From NCBI GenBank assembly GCA_963749575.1, contig CAVVNM010000015.1:124001-188000 (forward strand): DNA of 64,000 bases, in the 5' to 3' direction. This document shows, one piece after another, positions 18,328 to 27,341 of the stretch; position 1 is the first letter of the stretch; each line of letters starts with the position of its first letter. Source of the stretch: JAMXLO01 sp963749575 (GTDB lineage: Bacteria; Pseudomonadota; Alphaproteobacteria; Acetobacterales; Acetobacteraceae). The notes below the pieces were generated by a model. The model did not search any database and was not told the origin of the DNA. It saw only the letters and a list, made by a program, of their open reading frames with translations. A program made the position numbers and the translations under genes.

Positions 18328-19058
18328 TGCGCAGCGCAGCTCATGCGCCCGCGCAACCCATTGCGTTCAATCCATGCCCTTGTGGCGGGCGCAGCGTAGC
18401 CGTCGTCCATGCCAGCGACGAGCCGATCCAACGATGCTGCGTCATCAACATCGTACCATGCGGGCAGCATGACGACGTCCAGCCCTAGCGCTACCGCCCT
18501 TGCCTGCGTTGTCGTCGCGACGCTGCTGGTACTCCAGGCGATGTCGGCGAACAGGTGCGCGTGGGCTTGCTTCATGCCCAGCAGGTAGTAGCCGCCATCC
18601 TCCGCGGGACCAAGCACTATTCGATCACCGCACATCAGCAAAGCGCGCGCCGCCTCAATCAGCGACGTGGTCGGCAGCGTCGGACTGTCGGAGTTCACCA
18701 GGCAGATTGCGCCGAAACCCATCGCGAACAGCGCCTGTGCCGCGTGCAGCAGGCAACGGCCAAAACCCTGGACACCCGGCGGCATCGGTGGCGAGCCGTC
18801 GGCGAGGACAAATCGCGTATCCTCCGTTACATGTCCGGAAAAACTTGCTGCTTCGCCGGCGGGCGCATAGGCAACGCAGCCCTCCATCGGCACGGCGCGC
18901 GCGGCGAGCGCGATGTTTTCGCTGATGTCGCGTAGAAAGGCGGCGCTGAGTGCCGCGGCCTGCGCCGGTCGCAGCGGTGGACACAGGCGTGTTTTCGCCC
19001 TGCCCGCTCGCGGCGCCTTCGCCATGATACCCATCGCGCAGATCCCCTGCCGATCCAT
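18324..19058 (-). CDS. TIGR04282/DUF2064 family glycosyltransferase-like protein
   Basis: This is a 244-residue nucleotide-diphospho-sugar transferase-fold protein. The N-terminus has the family signature MAKAPRAGRAKTRL, followed by NSDSPTLP near the middle and LGPAEDGGYYLLG, where the acidic residues would bind metal and nucleotide. The family occurs in arsenosugar-type gene clusters but is mostly uncharacterised. The ATG at 19,058 lies two bases after the stop of the molybdopterin oxidase. A second ATG at 19,034 (MGIMAKAP) is also possible. Confidence 0.8.
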   Translation of the reverse strand: MDRQGICAMGIMAKAPRAGRAKTRLCPPLRPAQAAALSAAFLRDISENIALAARAVPMEGCVAYAPAGEAASFSGHVTEDTRFVLADGSPPMPPGVQGFGRCLLHAAQALFAMGFGAICLVNSDSPTLPTTSLIEAARALLMCGDRIVLGPAEDGGYYLLGMKQAHAHLFADIAWSTSSVATTTQARAVALGLDVVMLPAWYDVDDAASLDRLVAGMDDGYAAPATRAWIERNGLRGRMSCAAQ

Positions 19059-19060
19059 GC

Positions 19061-19765
19061 TCAGATGCCACTGAACCAGTTGTAGCCGCGATCGGTCCAA
19101 TAGCCGCGCGGCTGCTTGTCGGTAATGTAGATCGCGGTGACGAATTTCGGGTTCTTGAACCCGAGCTTGGTAGGGATACGGATCTTGAACGGATAGCCGT
19201 ATTTCGTCGGCAGTATCTCGTCCGACAGTCGAAACGCCATCAGCGTCTGTGGATGCAGTGCGGTCGGCATGTCGATGCCCTCGTAGTAGCCGTCGGCACA
19301 TTCGAAGCCGACATAGCGCGCAGTGGTGTCGGCGCCGATCCGTTCCAGGAAGCTGCGCAGCGGCGTGCCGCTCCACTTGCCGATCATGCTCCAACCCTCG
19401 ACGCAGACGTGACGCGTCACCTGGCTCACCTGTGGCAGCGCATACAGTTCATCGATGGTCCAGGGCCGCTTGTTGTCGATCCTGCCCGCAAGCTGCAACC
19501 GATAATCGGCGGTACCAAGGCGTGGTGCCTGGTCGGCACCGTACCACGCGTTGTACCGGAAATCCTTGATCGCCATCGCATCGGGAAAGGTCGGCGCCAG
19601 CCGGTGCTGGCCAAAGATCGCCGCCTGGACCCGGTCGTTCCAGCGCGAGAAGCGCGCCAACACGCGCTGCACCGAATCATCATCGCTGAGGTCGCAACCG
19701 GTCAGCAGCGTCAGCGCGCCGAGCGACAAGCCACCGCGCAGCATGCGGCGTTTGGCAAGTGTCAT
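19061..19765 (-). CDS. Molybdopterin-dependent oxidoreductase, sulfite-oxidase/YedY type, lipoprotein
   Basis: This 234-residue protein has the oxidoreductase molybdopterin domain. The molybdenum-ligating cysteine is Cys121 in RHVCVEGWSMIGKWSG. Further family features are FECADGYYEGIDM and KYGYPFKIRIPTKLGFKNPK. The N-terminus (MTLAKRRMLRGG) is followed by a hydrophobic stretch and a lipobox LLTGC with Cys24, so it is probably an exported lipoprotein. It overlaps the cytochrome b gene by four bases, which resembles the MsrPQ/YedYZ pairing of a periplasmic Mo-protein and a membrane heme subunit. The substrate is unknown. Confidence 0.82.
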   Translation of the reverse strand: MTLAKRRMLRGGLSLGALTLLTGCDLSDDDSVQRVLARFSRWNDRVQAAIFGQHRLAPTFPDAMAIKDFRYNAWYGADQAPRLGTADYRLQLAGRIDNKRPWTIDELYALPQVSQVTRHVCVEGWSMIGKWSGTPLRSFLERIGADTTARYVGFECADGYYEGIDMPTALHPQTLMAFRLSDEILPTKYGYPFKIRIPTKLGFKNPKFVTAIYITDKQPRGYWTDRGYNWFSGI

Positions 19766-20439
19766 CGAACCTTCTCCGAAGTGTCGGCGTGGCGAAGTTC
19801 GGTGGCACGACCCACCACCATGGCGAGCAGCGTGCGCGGTACCAGCAGGGTAAGGCCGACGTGGATCACCAGGAAGAACACGATGCCGGCCATCACGAGG
19901 AAGTGCACCACGCGCGCGCCCTGGAACCCGCCGAACAGCACCTCCAACGGCCACGTCTGCACCGGCTTCCAGATCGCAATGCCCGACACCACCATGACCG
20001 CGACCGCGGCAAGCGCTCCCCAATAGGCGGCCTTCTGCACCGCGTTGTATTCGCCCAGCCGATGTTCGAGCCTGAGGCGCAGCGCAGCGATCATGTCGCG
20101 TGCGACTGCCCGCGGACCGACCGGCAGGAAGTCACGGCGGAAGTGGCCGGTGGCGACGCCCCAGATCACGAACAGGACATAGGCGATGCCAAGGCTCCAC
20201 ATCGCGGCGAGGTGCCAGGCGATCGCCGAGGCGACACCGGGATCGCCGTGACGGGCAAGCGCGGCCTCGACCTCGCCGCCGAGCGTCGCCCATTCCGGGA
20301 AGGCAATAAAATCGAAGATCGGGCTGGCGTTGTAGATCCGCCAGCCGCTGCCGATCATGATCAGGATCGACAGCGCCATCACCCAATGCAGAATGCGGCG
20401 CGACAGCGGATGACGCTGCTCGTCGTAGCTGGTTGTCAT
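19762..20439 (-). CDS. Cytochrome b/b561-type membrane subunit
   Basis: This 225-residue membrane protein with four or five hydrophobic helices belongs to the cytochrome b561/Ni-hydrogenase/thiosulfate-reductase b-subunit group. Candidate heme ligands are His10 and His18 (RHPLSRRILHW), the histidine in AIAWHLAAMW, and those in VVHFLVMAGIVFFLVIHVGL. It would pass electrons between the quinone pool and the Mo-oxidoreductase encoded directly downstream with a four-base overlap. It also overlaps the upstream ModA-like gene by four bases. Confidence 0.82.
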   Translation of the reverse strand: MTTSYDEQRHPLSRRILHWVMALSILIMIGSGWRIYNASPIFDFIAFPEWATLGGEVEAALARHGDPGVASAIAWHLAAMWSLGIAYVLFVIWGVATGHFRRDFLPVGPRAVARDMIAALRLRLEHRLGEYNAVQKAAYWGALAAVAVMVVSGIAIWKPVQTWPLEVLFGGFQGARVVHFLVMAGIVFFLVIHVGLTLLVPRTLLAMVVGRATELRHADTSEKVR

Positions 20440-21155
20440 GCCGGCATTTCCAGTCCCGCCGCGGCAAGAATGGCGGCCCCTTCCGGCGCGGCGAGGAAGC
20501 CGACGAAGCCCTCCGGGTTCGGCCGCCGGGCCAGTCGCGTGACCGCGGCGGCATAGCGCAGCGGCGGTTGCAGCTCGGCCGGCACCGGACGGATCACCGC
20601 GAGGCGCTGGTCGGCCCGCACGTCCGTCATGTGCAGCAGTCCGGCCTGCGCCGCGCCGGTGGTCAGCAGGAAGGCCACCTCATCGGTATCCACCGCACCG
20701 AGTATGCGGCTCGGTGTGATATCGATACGTGCCAGCACGCCAGGTCCATCGATGTCCGATGCCGGCGATGGATCGGGAGCCGCGACGATACGGTCGAGCT
20801 CGGTCGCACCGTGCGGCCCGGCAAGCACCAGCGGGTTGCGCCACTGCGCAGGAACCGCCGAAGCGACCACGCCAGCCTGCACTGCCTGATCCAAAATCGC
20901 CGGCTGGGTGACCACGATATCGTTCTGAATTCCGCGGACCAGCTGCGGCAGGATCAGGCCAGGACCGGTGGCGAACACGAACACCCGCACGCCGGTTCGT
21001 GCCCGGTAGGCGGCGGCGGCCTGACGCAACGCGGGCGCCAGCGTGGTGTCGCAGTTGAGGGCGAGACCCACGGTGTCCGCGCGGGCCCGTGCGATGGTGG
21101 TGGCCATCACCAGGAGCGGTAGCGCGCGCCGACCGATTGCCCGCGGAGCGACCAT
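20436..21155 (-). CDS. ModA-like periplasmic substrate-binding protein
   Basis: This 239-residue exported binding protein has a signal region (RRALPLLVMATTIARARA) and continues with LNCDTTLAPALRQAAAAYRARTG, the pattern of molybdate- and tungstate-type binding proteins. NDIVVTQPAILDQAV and NPLVLAG correspond to the usual ModA lobes. No ABC permease or ATPase is adjacent. In this operon the protein may deliver a ligand to the Mo-oxidoreductase or act as a sensor rather than feed an importer. It abuts the DoxX-like gene with no gap. Confidence 0.75.
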   Translation of the reverse strand: MVAPRAIGRRALPLLVMATTIARARADTVGLALNCDTTLAPALRQAAAAYRARTGVRVFVFATGPGLILPQLVRGIQNDIVVTQPAILDQAVQAGVVASAVPAQWRNPLVLAGPHGATELDRIVAAPDPSPASDIDGPGVLARIDITPSRILGAVDTDEVAFLLTTGAAQAGLLHMTDVRADQRLAVIRPVPAELQPPLRYAAAVTRLARRPNPEGFVGFLAAPEGAAILAAAGLEMPA

Positions 21156-21758
21156 TCAGTTCACCCAGGACAGGATGCCGGGAGAGCGTGCGGTGCCACG
21201 ATGGCGCACCAGCGCATCGGCACCCAGCGCGCGGCCCGGCGGGTCGATCACGAACCACGCCTGGATCACAACCAGGAACATGTAGGTCCACGGCCACTCA
21301 CCATCGGCGGAATACAGTCCCAGCCAAAGATTGAGCGCCATCAACAGGCCCAGCAGCGCGCCGACGCGTGAGAACAGACCGAGCAGCAGCGAGACTGCGA
21401 TCACCAATTCCACGAGATAGACCAGCGGCCCGAACCCGGCGAGATTGGGCAGCACGATATCGCGCACCAGTGCGCCCTGCAGCGCGATCGCGGCATGGTC
21501 CGCCTCCTGCTGCATCCAGAACTTCAGGCCGTCGAAGTTGGGCGGGATCTTCCACAGCGTCTGCTGCCACCACATCGCGCCCATCAGGATTCGGAGCACC
21601 CAGATCGCCAGGTTGCGCGACGTGCGTTGCGTGGTTTCGCGTCGCCACGTCAGCGCGGCGATGGCAATACCGGCCAACACCAGCAGCCAGAACACCGGGG
21701 TGTACCAGCCGGGCTGCGTCAGGAAGCTGGCGGCGTCGTGCAACGGGTTCGGCCTCAT
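21156..21758 (-). CDS. DoxX/DoxD-like membrane protein
   Basis: This 200-residue protein has four or five hydrophobic segments. The central part (LRILMGAMWWQQTLWKIPPNFDG and VELVIAVSLLLGLFSRVGALLG) matches the DoxX/DoxD family, whose best-known member is the small subunit of thiosulfate:quinone oxidoreductase. It is the first gene of the eight-gene minus-strand operon. A quinone-linked role with the cytochrome b and Mo-protein is plausible but not shown. Confidence 0.78.
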   Translation of the reverse strand: MRPNPLHDAASFLTQPGWYTPVFWLLVLAGIAIAALTWRRETTQRTSRNLAIWVLRILMGAMWWQQTLWKIPPNFDGLKFWMQQEADHAAIALQGALVRDIVLPNLAGFGPLVYLVELVIAVSLLLGLFSRVGALLGLLMALNLWLGLYSADGEWPWTYMFLVVIQAWFVIDPPGRALGADALVRHRGTARSPGILSWVN

Positions 21759-21856
21759 GGCATGTCTCCCCTGGTTCTGGCGACGGCCACCTGAACGGTG
21801 GTCTCACGACACCACTGGACGTTACAACCCGGACCGGCGGGCCGATAGGAGAAGGT

Positions 21857-22657
21857 ATGCGAGAGGGCGACGCGACACCGGGCATTCTGGCGGCGAAGAC
21901 GTATGGCGCGCCCTCGGTATTCCGGCCGGAGAACCTGTTGCGCGAAGCGCGCCGCCAGCGCGGGCTGCCGGACACGGCGGTGCCGGCGGTGTGCGCGCTC
22001 GACCCCGACGGCGACATCGTGCGGGCGCTACGGGCGAGCGGGCGGTCGCGGCGGGCGGACGGCTGGGCCTGTTATCACACAGAAATGGATGTGACCGAGC
22101 ACGCGGGGATCACGGTCGGGATCGTCGGGCTGGCGGTGGGAGCGCCGTTTGCTGTTCTGGTAGCAGAACAACTATTCGTGTCCGGCTGCCGTCTGCTGAT
22201 CAGCGTGACCTCGGCCGGGCAGATCGCTCCCGTGGGACCGCCGCCGTACTTCGTGTTGATCGACCGTGCCCTGCGCGACGAGGGGACCAGTCACCATTAC
22301 CTGCCGCCGTCGATCTTTGCCGACGCTGATGGCACGCTGGTGGATCGCGCCTGGCCGGCGCTCGCAGCGCTGCAGGTTCCGGTGCATCGCGGCGCGACGT
22401 GGACCACAGATGCGCCCTATCGCGAAACCGCGGATGCGATCGCCGCGGCGCGCGCGCATGGAGCGTTCGCGGTGGAGATGGAGGCTGCGGCACTTTACGC
22501 GTTCGCGAGGGCGAAAGGGCGCGACCTGTTGTGTTTCGCGCACGTCACCAATCGAATGGCCGTCGCGGAGGGAGACTTCGAGAAGGGCGAATTGGGCGGA
22601 GCCCGGGATTCGCTCGATGTCATCGCAGCGGCGGCAGGCGGGTGCGGGTTCAGCTGA
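21857..22657 (+). CDS. Nucleoside phosphorylase family protein
   Basis: This 266-residue protein is related to uridine/purine phosphorylases and nucleosidases. The start ATG follows a strong AGGAGAAGG ribosome-binding site. Recognisable motifs are VGIVGLAVGAPFAVLVAEQL near residue 90, the TSAGQIAPVG loop and VEMEAAALYAFARAKG near residue 210, which contacts the nucleoside in the family. It is divergent from the DoxX operon with 98 bases between starts. The substrate is not obvious. The glycan genes that follow leave open a role in nucleotide-sugar or nucleoside salvage. Confidence 0.8.
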   Translation: MREGDATPGILAAKTYGAPSVFRPENLLREARRQRGLPDTAVPAVCALDPDGDIVRALRASGRSRRADGWACYHTEMDVTEHAGITVGIVGLAVGAPFAVLVAEQLFVSGCRLLISVTSAGQIAPVGPPPYFVLIDRALRDEGTSHHYLPPSIFADADGTLVDRAWPALAALQVPVHRGATWTTDAPYRETADAIAAARAHGAFAVEMEAAALYAFARAKGRDLLCFAHVTNRMAVAEGDFEKGELGGARDSLDVIAAAAGGCGFS

Positions 22658-22838
22658 TGGGCGCACTGTCCCGGCCAACAACCTCAGGTTGTGGCAATTG
22701 GCGGTGTCGGCTCCTCCATCGCGGGTCCCGCAGTGACCGTCGCCGACGCGACCTGCGACCGCCGTTACTTGCATTGGCGATACTTAACAGCCGAAGGAAT
22801 CTGGCTGACTTGGCTGCTTGATAGCGGGTGGTATTCCC

Positions 22839-22859
22839 CCACCATAACAATTGTGGTGG
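22839..22859. promoter_or_regulatory. Imperfect palindrome upstream of the glycan genes
   Basis: CCACCA at 22,839-22,844 and TGGTGG at 22,854-22,859 form an inverted repeat around an A/T-rich centre (TAACAATTG). It lies 28 bases before the ATG at 22,888. The stretch 22,658-22,887 otherwise holds no gene. The palindrome could be an operator or a small hairpin, and no promoter elements could be assigned with confidence. Confidence 0.3.
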
Positions 22860-22887
22860 CGATTTTGACGCGATATAGAATAGCGGC

Positions 22888-24441
22888 ATGACGCGCTTCG
22901 CCGGTTCATTCTCACTGGTTCTCCTGGCGGTTCTGGCACCGCTGGTCGTGACCGCTGTACCACCGCTGCATGATTACCCGTTCCATCTCGCGCGAGCCGA
23001 TATCCTCGCGTCGTTGCCGACCTCGGCCTTCCTTCGCGCCCACTACGAACAGGGTAGCTTCCTGTTGCCCAATGTCGGGATGGACGTGGTCATGGTACCG
23101 CTGACCCGGCTGTTGCCGATTCTGCTTGCTGGACGGGTGTTTCTCGGTCTGACTCTGATCTCGATGCTGACGGGTACCATTGCATTACACGCTGCCCTTC
23201 ACCGACGGCTGTCAACGTGGCCGCTGGCGGGAGCATTTTTCCTGTACAACTGGATTTTCCTGTACGGCTTCGTGAACTATCTGCTCGGCGTAGGGCTGAT
23301 GCTGTGGGCGACCGCCGGGTGGGTGATGTTGCGCGACCGCAACGCCATATGGCGTCTGGCTTGGGCAACCATCATGGCAACAGCGTTGATGTTCTGTCAT
23401 CTGGCAGCGTTCGGATTATTTGCCGTAGTGATCGCAGGGATGGAACTGCAACGCGCGGCGGGAGCGCTGCAGATCAACCGTTGGGCCACGCTGTACGGTC
23501 TGGCACTTTCGGCGTTGCCGTTCGTCATTGCATTGGGTGTATTTGTCGCCGTCTCGCCAGCCGCTCCCGAGGTCCACGAGGTGATGAGCTATCACGGCGG
23601 ACGAGGCTGGAAGCTGCTGGTCGCTTACCGCAGCCTGCTGACAACGATCGATTGGCTGGATGGGTTGACGCTGTCGCCCCTGCTTGCGGTTATCGTCGTG
23701 CTGGTTCTGCGCCGCCGCCTGCGCCTCGCCAGCCCGATGACTGTGCCGCTCTGTCTGCTGGTGTTGGCCTTTGCGGTCATGCCATTCTACCTGTTCGGTT
23801 CCCAGTTTGGTGATGCGCGCCTTCCTGTCGCGATCCTGCTTGTGGCAATCGCCAGCACGAGTATTGTCGGCCTCAGCCGACGGACCACGTGGTGGATCGG
23901 GCTGGCCGCGTTGGCTTTGCTCGCGGTGCGCTCGGCGGCGATCGCACGCGACTGGATTGATTCGGATGCCCGTATCGCGGCATTCACCGAAGCGTTCCGA
24001 CTGATCCCCGATGGCGCCACGCTGTATGCCGCGACGACCGCGCCTTATCCCTCGATGGACTATCGAGGCGCGGCTGGCCTGGCGTTGTGGCATCCACCGC
24101 TGAAGCATGTGGTCTCGCTGGCCTCGCTCGGCCGTGACGTGTTCGTGCCATCGACATGGTCCGATCCGTTCAAGCAACCTTTGCGTGTGGTGGCGTCGAT
24201 GGCGCCAATCAAGGACTTCCACGGGGACAACCCATTCAAGACGCCGAGTACGGTGGAACTCGGCGATATTGTGCGCGAGATCGGCGATCTGCGGGCCGAG
24301 CTTCCATCGCACCCCGGGGTAGCCGTATCACCGCACGATTACCTGCTGCTGCTTTATCCGGAACGGTTGCATGGCGATCTGCCCCCCAGAACGGAGGTGA
24401 TCGCTCGCGATGTCGATTTCGTCTTGTTGCGGCTGTCCTGA
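22888..24441 (+). CDS. Polytopic membrane protein, GT-C glycosyltransferase-like
   Basis: This 517-residue protein has a large number of hydrophobic segments through about residue 355 and a soluble C-terminal domain. After the first helix it reads PPLHDYPFHLARADIL, an acidic loop like that of GT-C enzymes that take sugars from polyprenyl-phosphate donors. LYNWIFLYGFVNYLLGVG and HLAAFGLFAV follow. The soluble tail contains APYPSMDYRGAAGLALWHPP. Overlap with the FAD oxidoreductase gene by 32 bases ties it to glycan or surface-polymer synthesis. I do not recognise a characterised family. Confidence 0.55.
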   Translation: MTRFAGSFSLVLLAVLAPLVVTAVPPLHDYPFHLARADILASLPTSAFLRAHYEQGSFLLPNVGMDVVMVPLTRLLPILLAGRVFLGLTLISMLTGTIALHAALHRRLSTWPLAGAFFLYNWIFLYGFVNYLLGVGLMLWATAGWVMLRDRNAIWRLAWATIMATALMFCHLAAFGLFAVVIAGMELQRAAGALQINRWATLYGLALSALPFVIALGVFVAVSPAAPEVHEVMSYHGGRGWKLLVAYRSLLTTIDWLDGLTLSPLLAVIVVLVLRRRLRLASPMTVPLCLLVLAFAVMPFYLFGSQFGDARLPVAILLVAIASTSIVGLSRRTTWWIGLAALALLAVRSAAIARDWIDSDARIAAFTEAFRLIPDGATLYAATTAPYPSMDYRGAAGLALWHPPLKHVVSLASLGRDVFVPSTWSDPFKQPLRVVASMAPIKDFHGDNPFKTPSTVELGDIVREIGDLRAELPSHPGVAVSPHDYLLLLYPERLHGDLPPRTEVIARDVDFVLLRLS

Positions 24442-25555
24442 AGTGTCGGGCGGACGCATCGATGCAGTTGTGATCGGCGGCGGATTTTATGGCTGCTGCG
24501 TGGCCGTGTACCTGCGCCGACGCTTCGCCAGGGTGGTGTTGTATGAGCGTGAGCCCGCACTGATGATGCGGGCATCGCGGGTCAACCAGGCCCGCCTCCA
24601 CAACGGTTACCACTACCCTCGCAGCTTTCTGACCGCTGCGCGCAGTCACGCAAACCTGACGGCATTCCGCGAGCAATATTCTCGCGCAGTCGAAACCGGC
24701 TTCCGGCACCTCTATTGCATAGCCCGTCGTGACTCCAAGGTCGGCAGACGCCATTTCGAACGCTTGTCCAAGACCGTCGGCATGCCGATGCGTCCAGTGC
24801 CACCCAAGCTGATGCGCCTGTTCAACCCACGACTTGTCGAGGCGGTCTACGAAGTCGAGGAACCGGCATTCAATGTCGACGCCTTGCGCGAGATCGTTGC
24901 CTCTCAGCTGACCGAAGTGGGCGTCGACATCAGATTGGATACGGACATCCGCACGGTGATGGGGATCGCAGGCACGCAGCCCGTGATCGAGACCGGGTCC
25001 GGTGCGACGGTGACAGCTGACTGGGTATTCAATTGCACATATGCCGGCCTTAACCAGCTGATCGCAACGGATCCAGCCAGTCAACCTACGCTGGCACATC
25101 AGTTGGCCGAAGTGGCACTGATCGAGCCGCCCGAGGAGCTGCGCGGTCTCGGCATCACCATCATGGACGGGCCGTTCTTCTCCGTCATGCCGTTCCCGTC
25201 AGAAAACCTGCATTCCCTTACCCATGTGCGCTATACACCCCATCTCAAATGGACCGAAGGAGCGGACCAGCGGCACGATCCAGCGCTGACCAGAACGCCA
25301 TGCAGCGGACCATCCCGGTTCGCGTGGATGGTGCGGGACGCCATGCGCTATGTTCCGGCCATGGTTCGTACCCGCCATGTGCGGTCGCTGTATGACATCA
25401 AGACACTGCTGACCGGTACGCAGGTGGACGACGCGCGCCCGATATTGGTTCATCACGAGGCACAGAATTCGCATATAGTCTCCATTCTCGGCAGCAAGAT
25501 CGACAACATCTTCGATGTGTACTCAAATCTTGAAGGCATGCTGAACGAATCATGA
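24410..25555 (+). CDS. FAD-dependent oxidoreductase (DAO family)
   Basis: This 381-residue flavoprotein has an N-terminal Rossmann motif VVIGGGFYGCC near residues 20-30 and an acidic residue for ribose binding at VVLYEREP. NCTYAGLNQL occurs in the second half. The fold is that of glycine/D-amino-acid oxidase type proteins that oxidise C-N or C-O bonds. It sits between a GT-C-like membrane protein (32-base overlap) and a GT2 gene (four-base overlap), so it may modify a sugar or a lipid-linked intermediate. No export signal is seen. Confidence 0.75.
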   Translation: MSISSCCGCPEVSGGRIDAVVIGGGFYGCCVAVYLRRRFARVVLYEREPALMMRASRVNQARLHNGYHYPRSFLTAARSHANLTAFREQYSRAVETGFRHLYCIARRDSKVGRRHFERLSKTVGMPMRPVPPKLMRLFNPRLVEAVYEVEEPAFNVDALREIVASQLTEVGVDIRLDTDIRTVMGIAGTQPVIETGSGATVTADWVFNCTYAGLNQLIATDPASQPTLAHQLAEVALIEPPEELRGLGITIMDGPFFSVMPFPSENLHSLTHVRYTPHLKWTEGADQRHDPALTRTPCSGPSRFAWMVRDAMRYVPAMVRTRHVRSLYDIKTLLTGTQVDDARPILVHHEAQNSHIVSILGSKIDNIFDVYSNLEGMLNES

Positions 25556-26550
25556 CCCGTAGGGAGATTTTCCTGTCCGTTGTCGTGCGCGTTCGCAATG
25601 CCGCGGGGTTCATACGGCCAGCCCTGGAGCGGCTGATCGATATGATGGAGCAGCACTTCAGCTTCTACGAAATCGTCCTGATCGACGATGCATCGACCGA
25701 CGCCACCTGCGCCATCATCGCTGATATCCAGCAGTCGGCCCGAAACATCCAGCTATATGTGCTGGCATCGCGCCAGGGCGACAACATCGCGATCATCGCG
25801 GGACTCGACCATGCGATCGGCGATCTCATCGTCACCATCGACCTGAAGGTCGATCCGGTCGAACTGATCCCGGCCATGGTCGATCTTACGGTTGATGGTA
25901 TCGAGATCGTCTACGGCTTGCCGCGCGAGCGGGTGGAGCGAGAGGGACTTTATAATCGACTGATGAGCTGGTTCATCTACACGATGTCGCGCGTCAATCA
26001 GGTCGATGTACCGTCAGCGGTGACCGGCTATCGGCTGTTCAGCAGAACAGTGCTGAACTTCATGTTGGAGGCGACGGATCGTCATCGTACGCTGATGCTG
26101 CTGCCGGCGATGTCCGGCTATCCGCACGCGACAATCAATTACGACCGGCTCATCAGCCAGCAGGAAGGGCCACGCACTCGCAAGCGGCAGACATTGATCA
26201 AGGCGCTCGATCTCGCGTTCTCAACCTCTGCGCGACCGCTTCTCAGGGTCAGCACATTGATGTCGCTCGGCATCAGTGTGGTATCGCTGCTCTATGCGGT
26301 GATCGTAATACTTATTGGAATATTCAAGGAAGACATCGCCAAGGGCTGGGTGTCACTGTCGCTGCAAATCTCTGGCCTGTTCTTCCTGACCTGCATCGTG
26401 CTGGCGCTCCTGTCGGAATATCTGCTTCAGGTGCTGGAGGCAACCAAGGGTGGACCGCGCTATCACATTGCCTCCCAGTCCCACAGCTCCAATCAGTTGC
26501 TGGCACGCGATCTGAATGTAGTGAGCAGCCGCCCGAACGCCGACCGGTAG
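25552..26550 (+). CDS. Family 2 glycosyltransferase with C-terminal membrane helices (GtrB/ArnC-like)
   Basis: This 332-residue protein has a GT-A domain at residues 1-230 (LSVVVRVRNAAGFI, LIDDASTDAT and TIDLKVDP) followed by two membrane helices near 235-260 and 270-300. That layout is typical of GtrB, ArnC and DPM1-like enzymes that charge polyprenyl phosphate with a sugar. Its ATG overlaps the stop of the FAD oxidoreductase gene. The product would be the membrane-bound sugar donor used by GT-C type enzymes such as the protein at 22,888. Confidence 0.85.
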   Translation: MTRREIFLSVVVRVRNAAGFIRPALERLIDMMEQHFSFYEIVLIDDASTDATCAIIADIQQSARNIQLYVLASRQGDNIAIIAGLDHAIGDLIVTIDLKVDPVELIPAMVDLTVDGIEIVYGLPRERVEREGLYNRLMSWFIYTMSRVNQVDVPSAVTGYRLFSRTVLNFMLEATDRHRTLMLLPAMSGYPHATINYDRLISQQEGPRTRKRQTLIKALDLAFSTSARPLLRVSTLMSLGISVVSLLYAVIVILIGIFKEDIAKGWVSLSLQISGLFFLTCIVLALLSEYLLQVLEATKGGPRYHIASQSHSSNQLLARDLNVVSSRPNADR

Positions 26551-26567
26551 GCCACGATCGTAACAGA

Positions 26568-27341
26568 TCAACGGACGGCCCCACTCCGCTTGAGGCGGGC
26601 ATCGATCAGACAGTAAACAATGGTGATCAGATACAACCAGCCGAGCGAGAACAGTCTGAACTTGGATTGACCGGCGACTCGCTGGACCCAACTGTTCGGA
26701 ACCACGGCGTAGCTTGCACCACCAAGCACCGCCTTGAGCGACATTTCGACGGTGAGATTGAATTCGCCGCACACCAGAGGCTGCATCAGCTCGTCGACGA
26801 CCCGTCGACGGAAGCCTTTGAAGCCATTGGTAAAGTCCGTATAGCCCTGGCCAACGAGCAGGGCAATCATACGGTTGCCGATCCGGTTCGCGATCCGCTT
26901 GATGAACGGATAGCCACGCACATCGCTACCGTGGCCGAAGCGCATGCCGAAGGCGCAGTCGTAACCCTCCTGAAGCTTGATGGCGTATTGCACAAGATCA
27001 TTGGGCGCGTCAGACCCGTCGGCCATCGCGATGATGACCGCGTCGCCGCGGAAATTCGCCAGTCCGCATCTGACCGCGTGGCCGTAACCGTGACGGCCCT
27101 GGTTGTCGACGTGGTGCAGTCTCGCCTCCGTCCGCTCCAGGTCCAGCAGAATCTCGCTGGTCCGATCGCGGCTGGCATCATTCACAACAAGGATTTCCCA
27201 GTCGAATGCCTGCGCACTCAACGTGACGATCAGCCCGCGCAATGTGCTTTCGATGACCGCCTCTTCGTTGTAGGCGGGGATGACGACAGAGAGCAGAAAG
27301 TGCGCGGACGGAGCATTATCAGACACGCTTGCGCTAGGCAT
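26568..27341 (-). CDS. Family 2 glycosyltransferase (DPM1-like)
   Basis: This is a 257-residue GT-A glycosyltransferase with LLSVVIPAYNEEAVIE at the start, VVNDASRDRTSE, and MADGSDAPND as the metal-binding motif. FTNGFKGFRRRVVDEL is the typical DPM1-like acceptor segment. A single hydrophobic stretch lies close to the C-terminus. It is the last gene of the operon that starts with the GMC oxidoreductase, and it overlaps the isomerase gene by eight bases. Confidence 0.85.
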   Translation of the reverse strand: MPSASVSDNAPSAHFLLSVVIPAYNEEAVIESTLRGLIVTLSAQAFDWEILVVNDASRDRTSEILLDLERTEARLHHVDNQGRHGYGHAVRCGLANFRGDAVIIAMADGSDAPNDLVQYAIKLQEGYDCAFGMRFGHGSDVRGYPFIKRIANRIGNRMIALLVGQGYTDFTNGFKGFRRRVVDELMQPLVCGEFNLTVEMSLKAVLGGASYAVVPNSWVQRVAGQSKFRLFSLGWLYLITIVYCLIDARLKRSGAVR

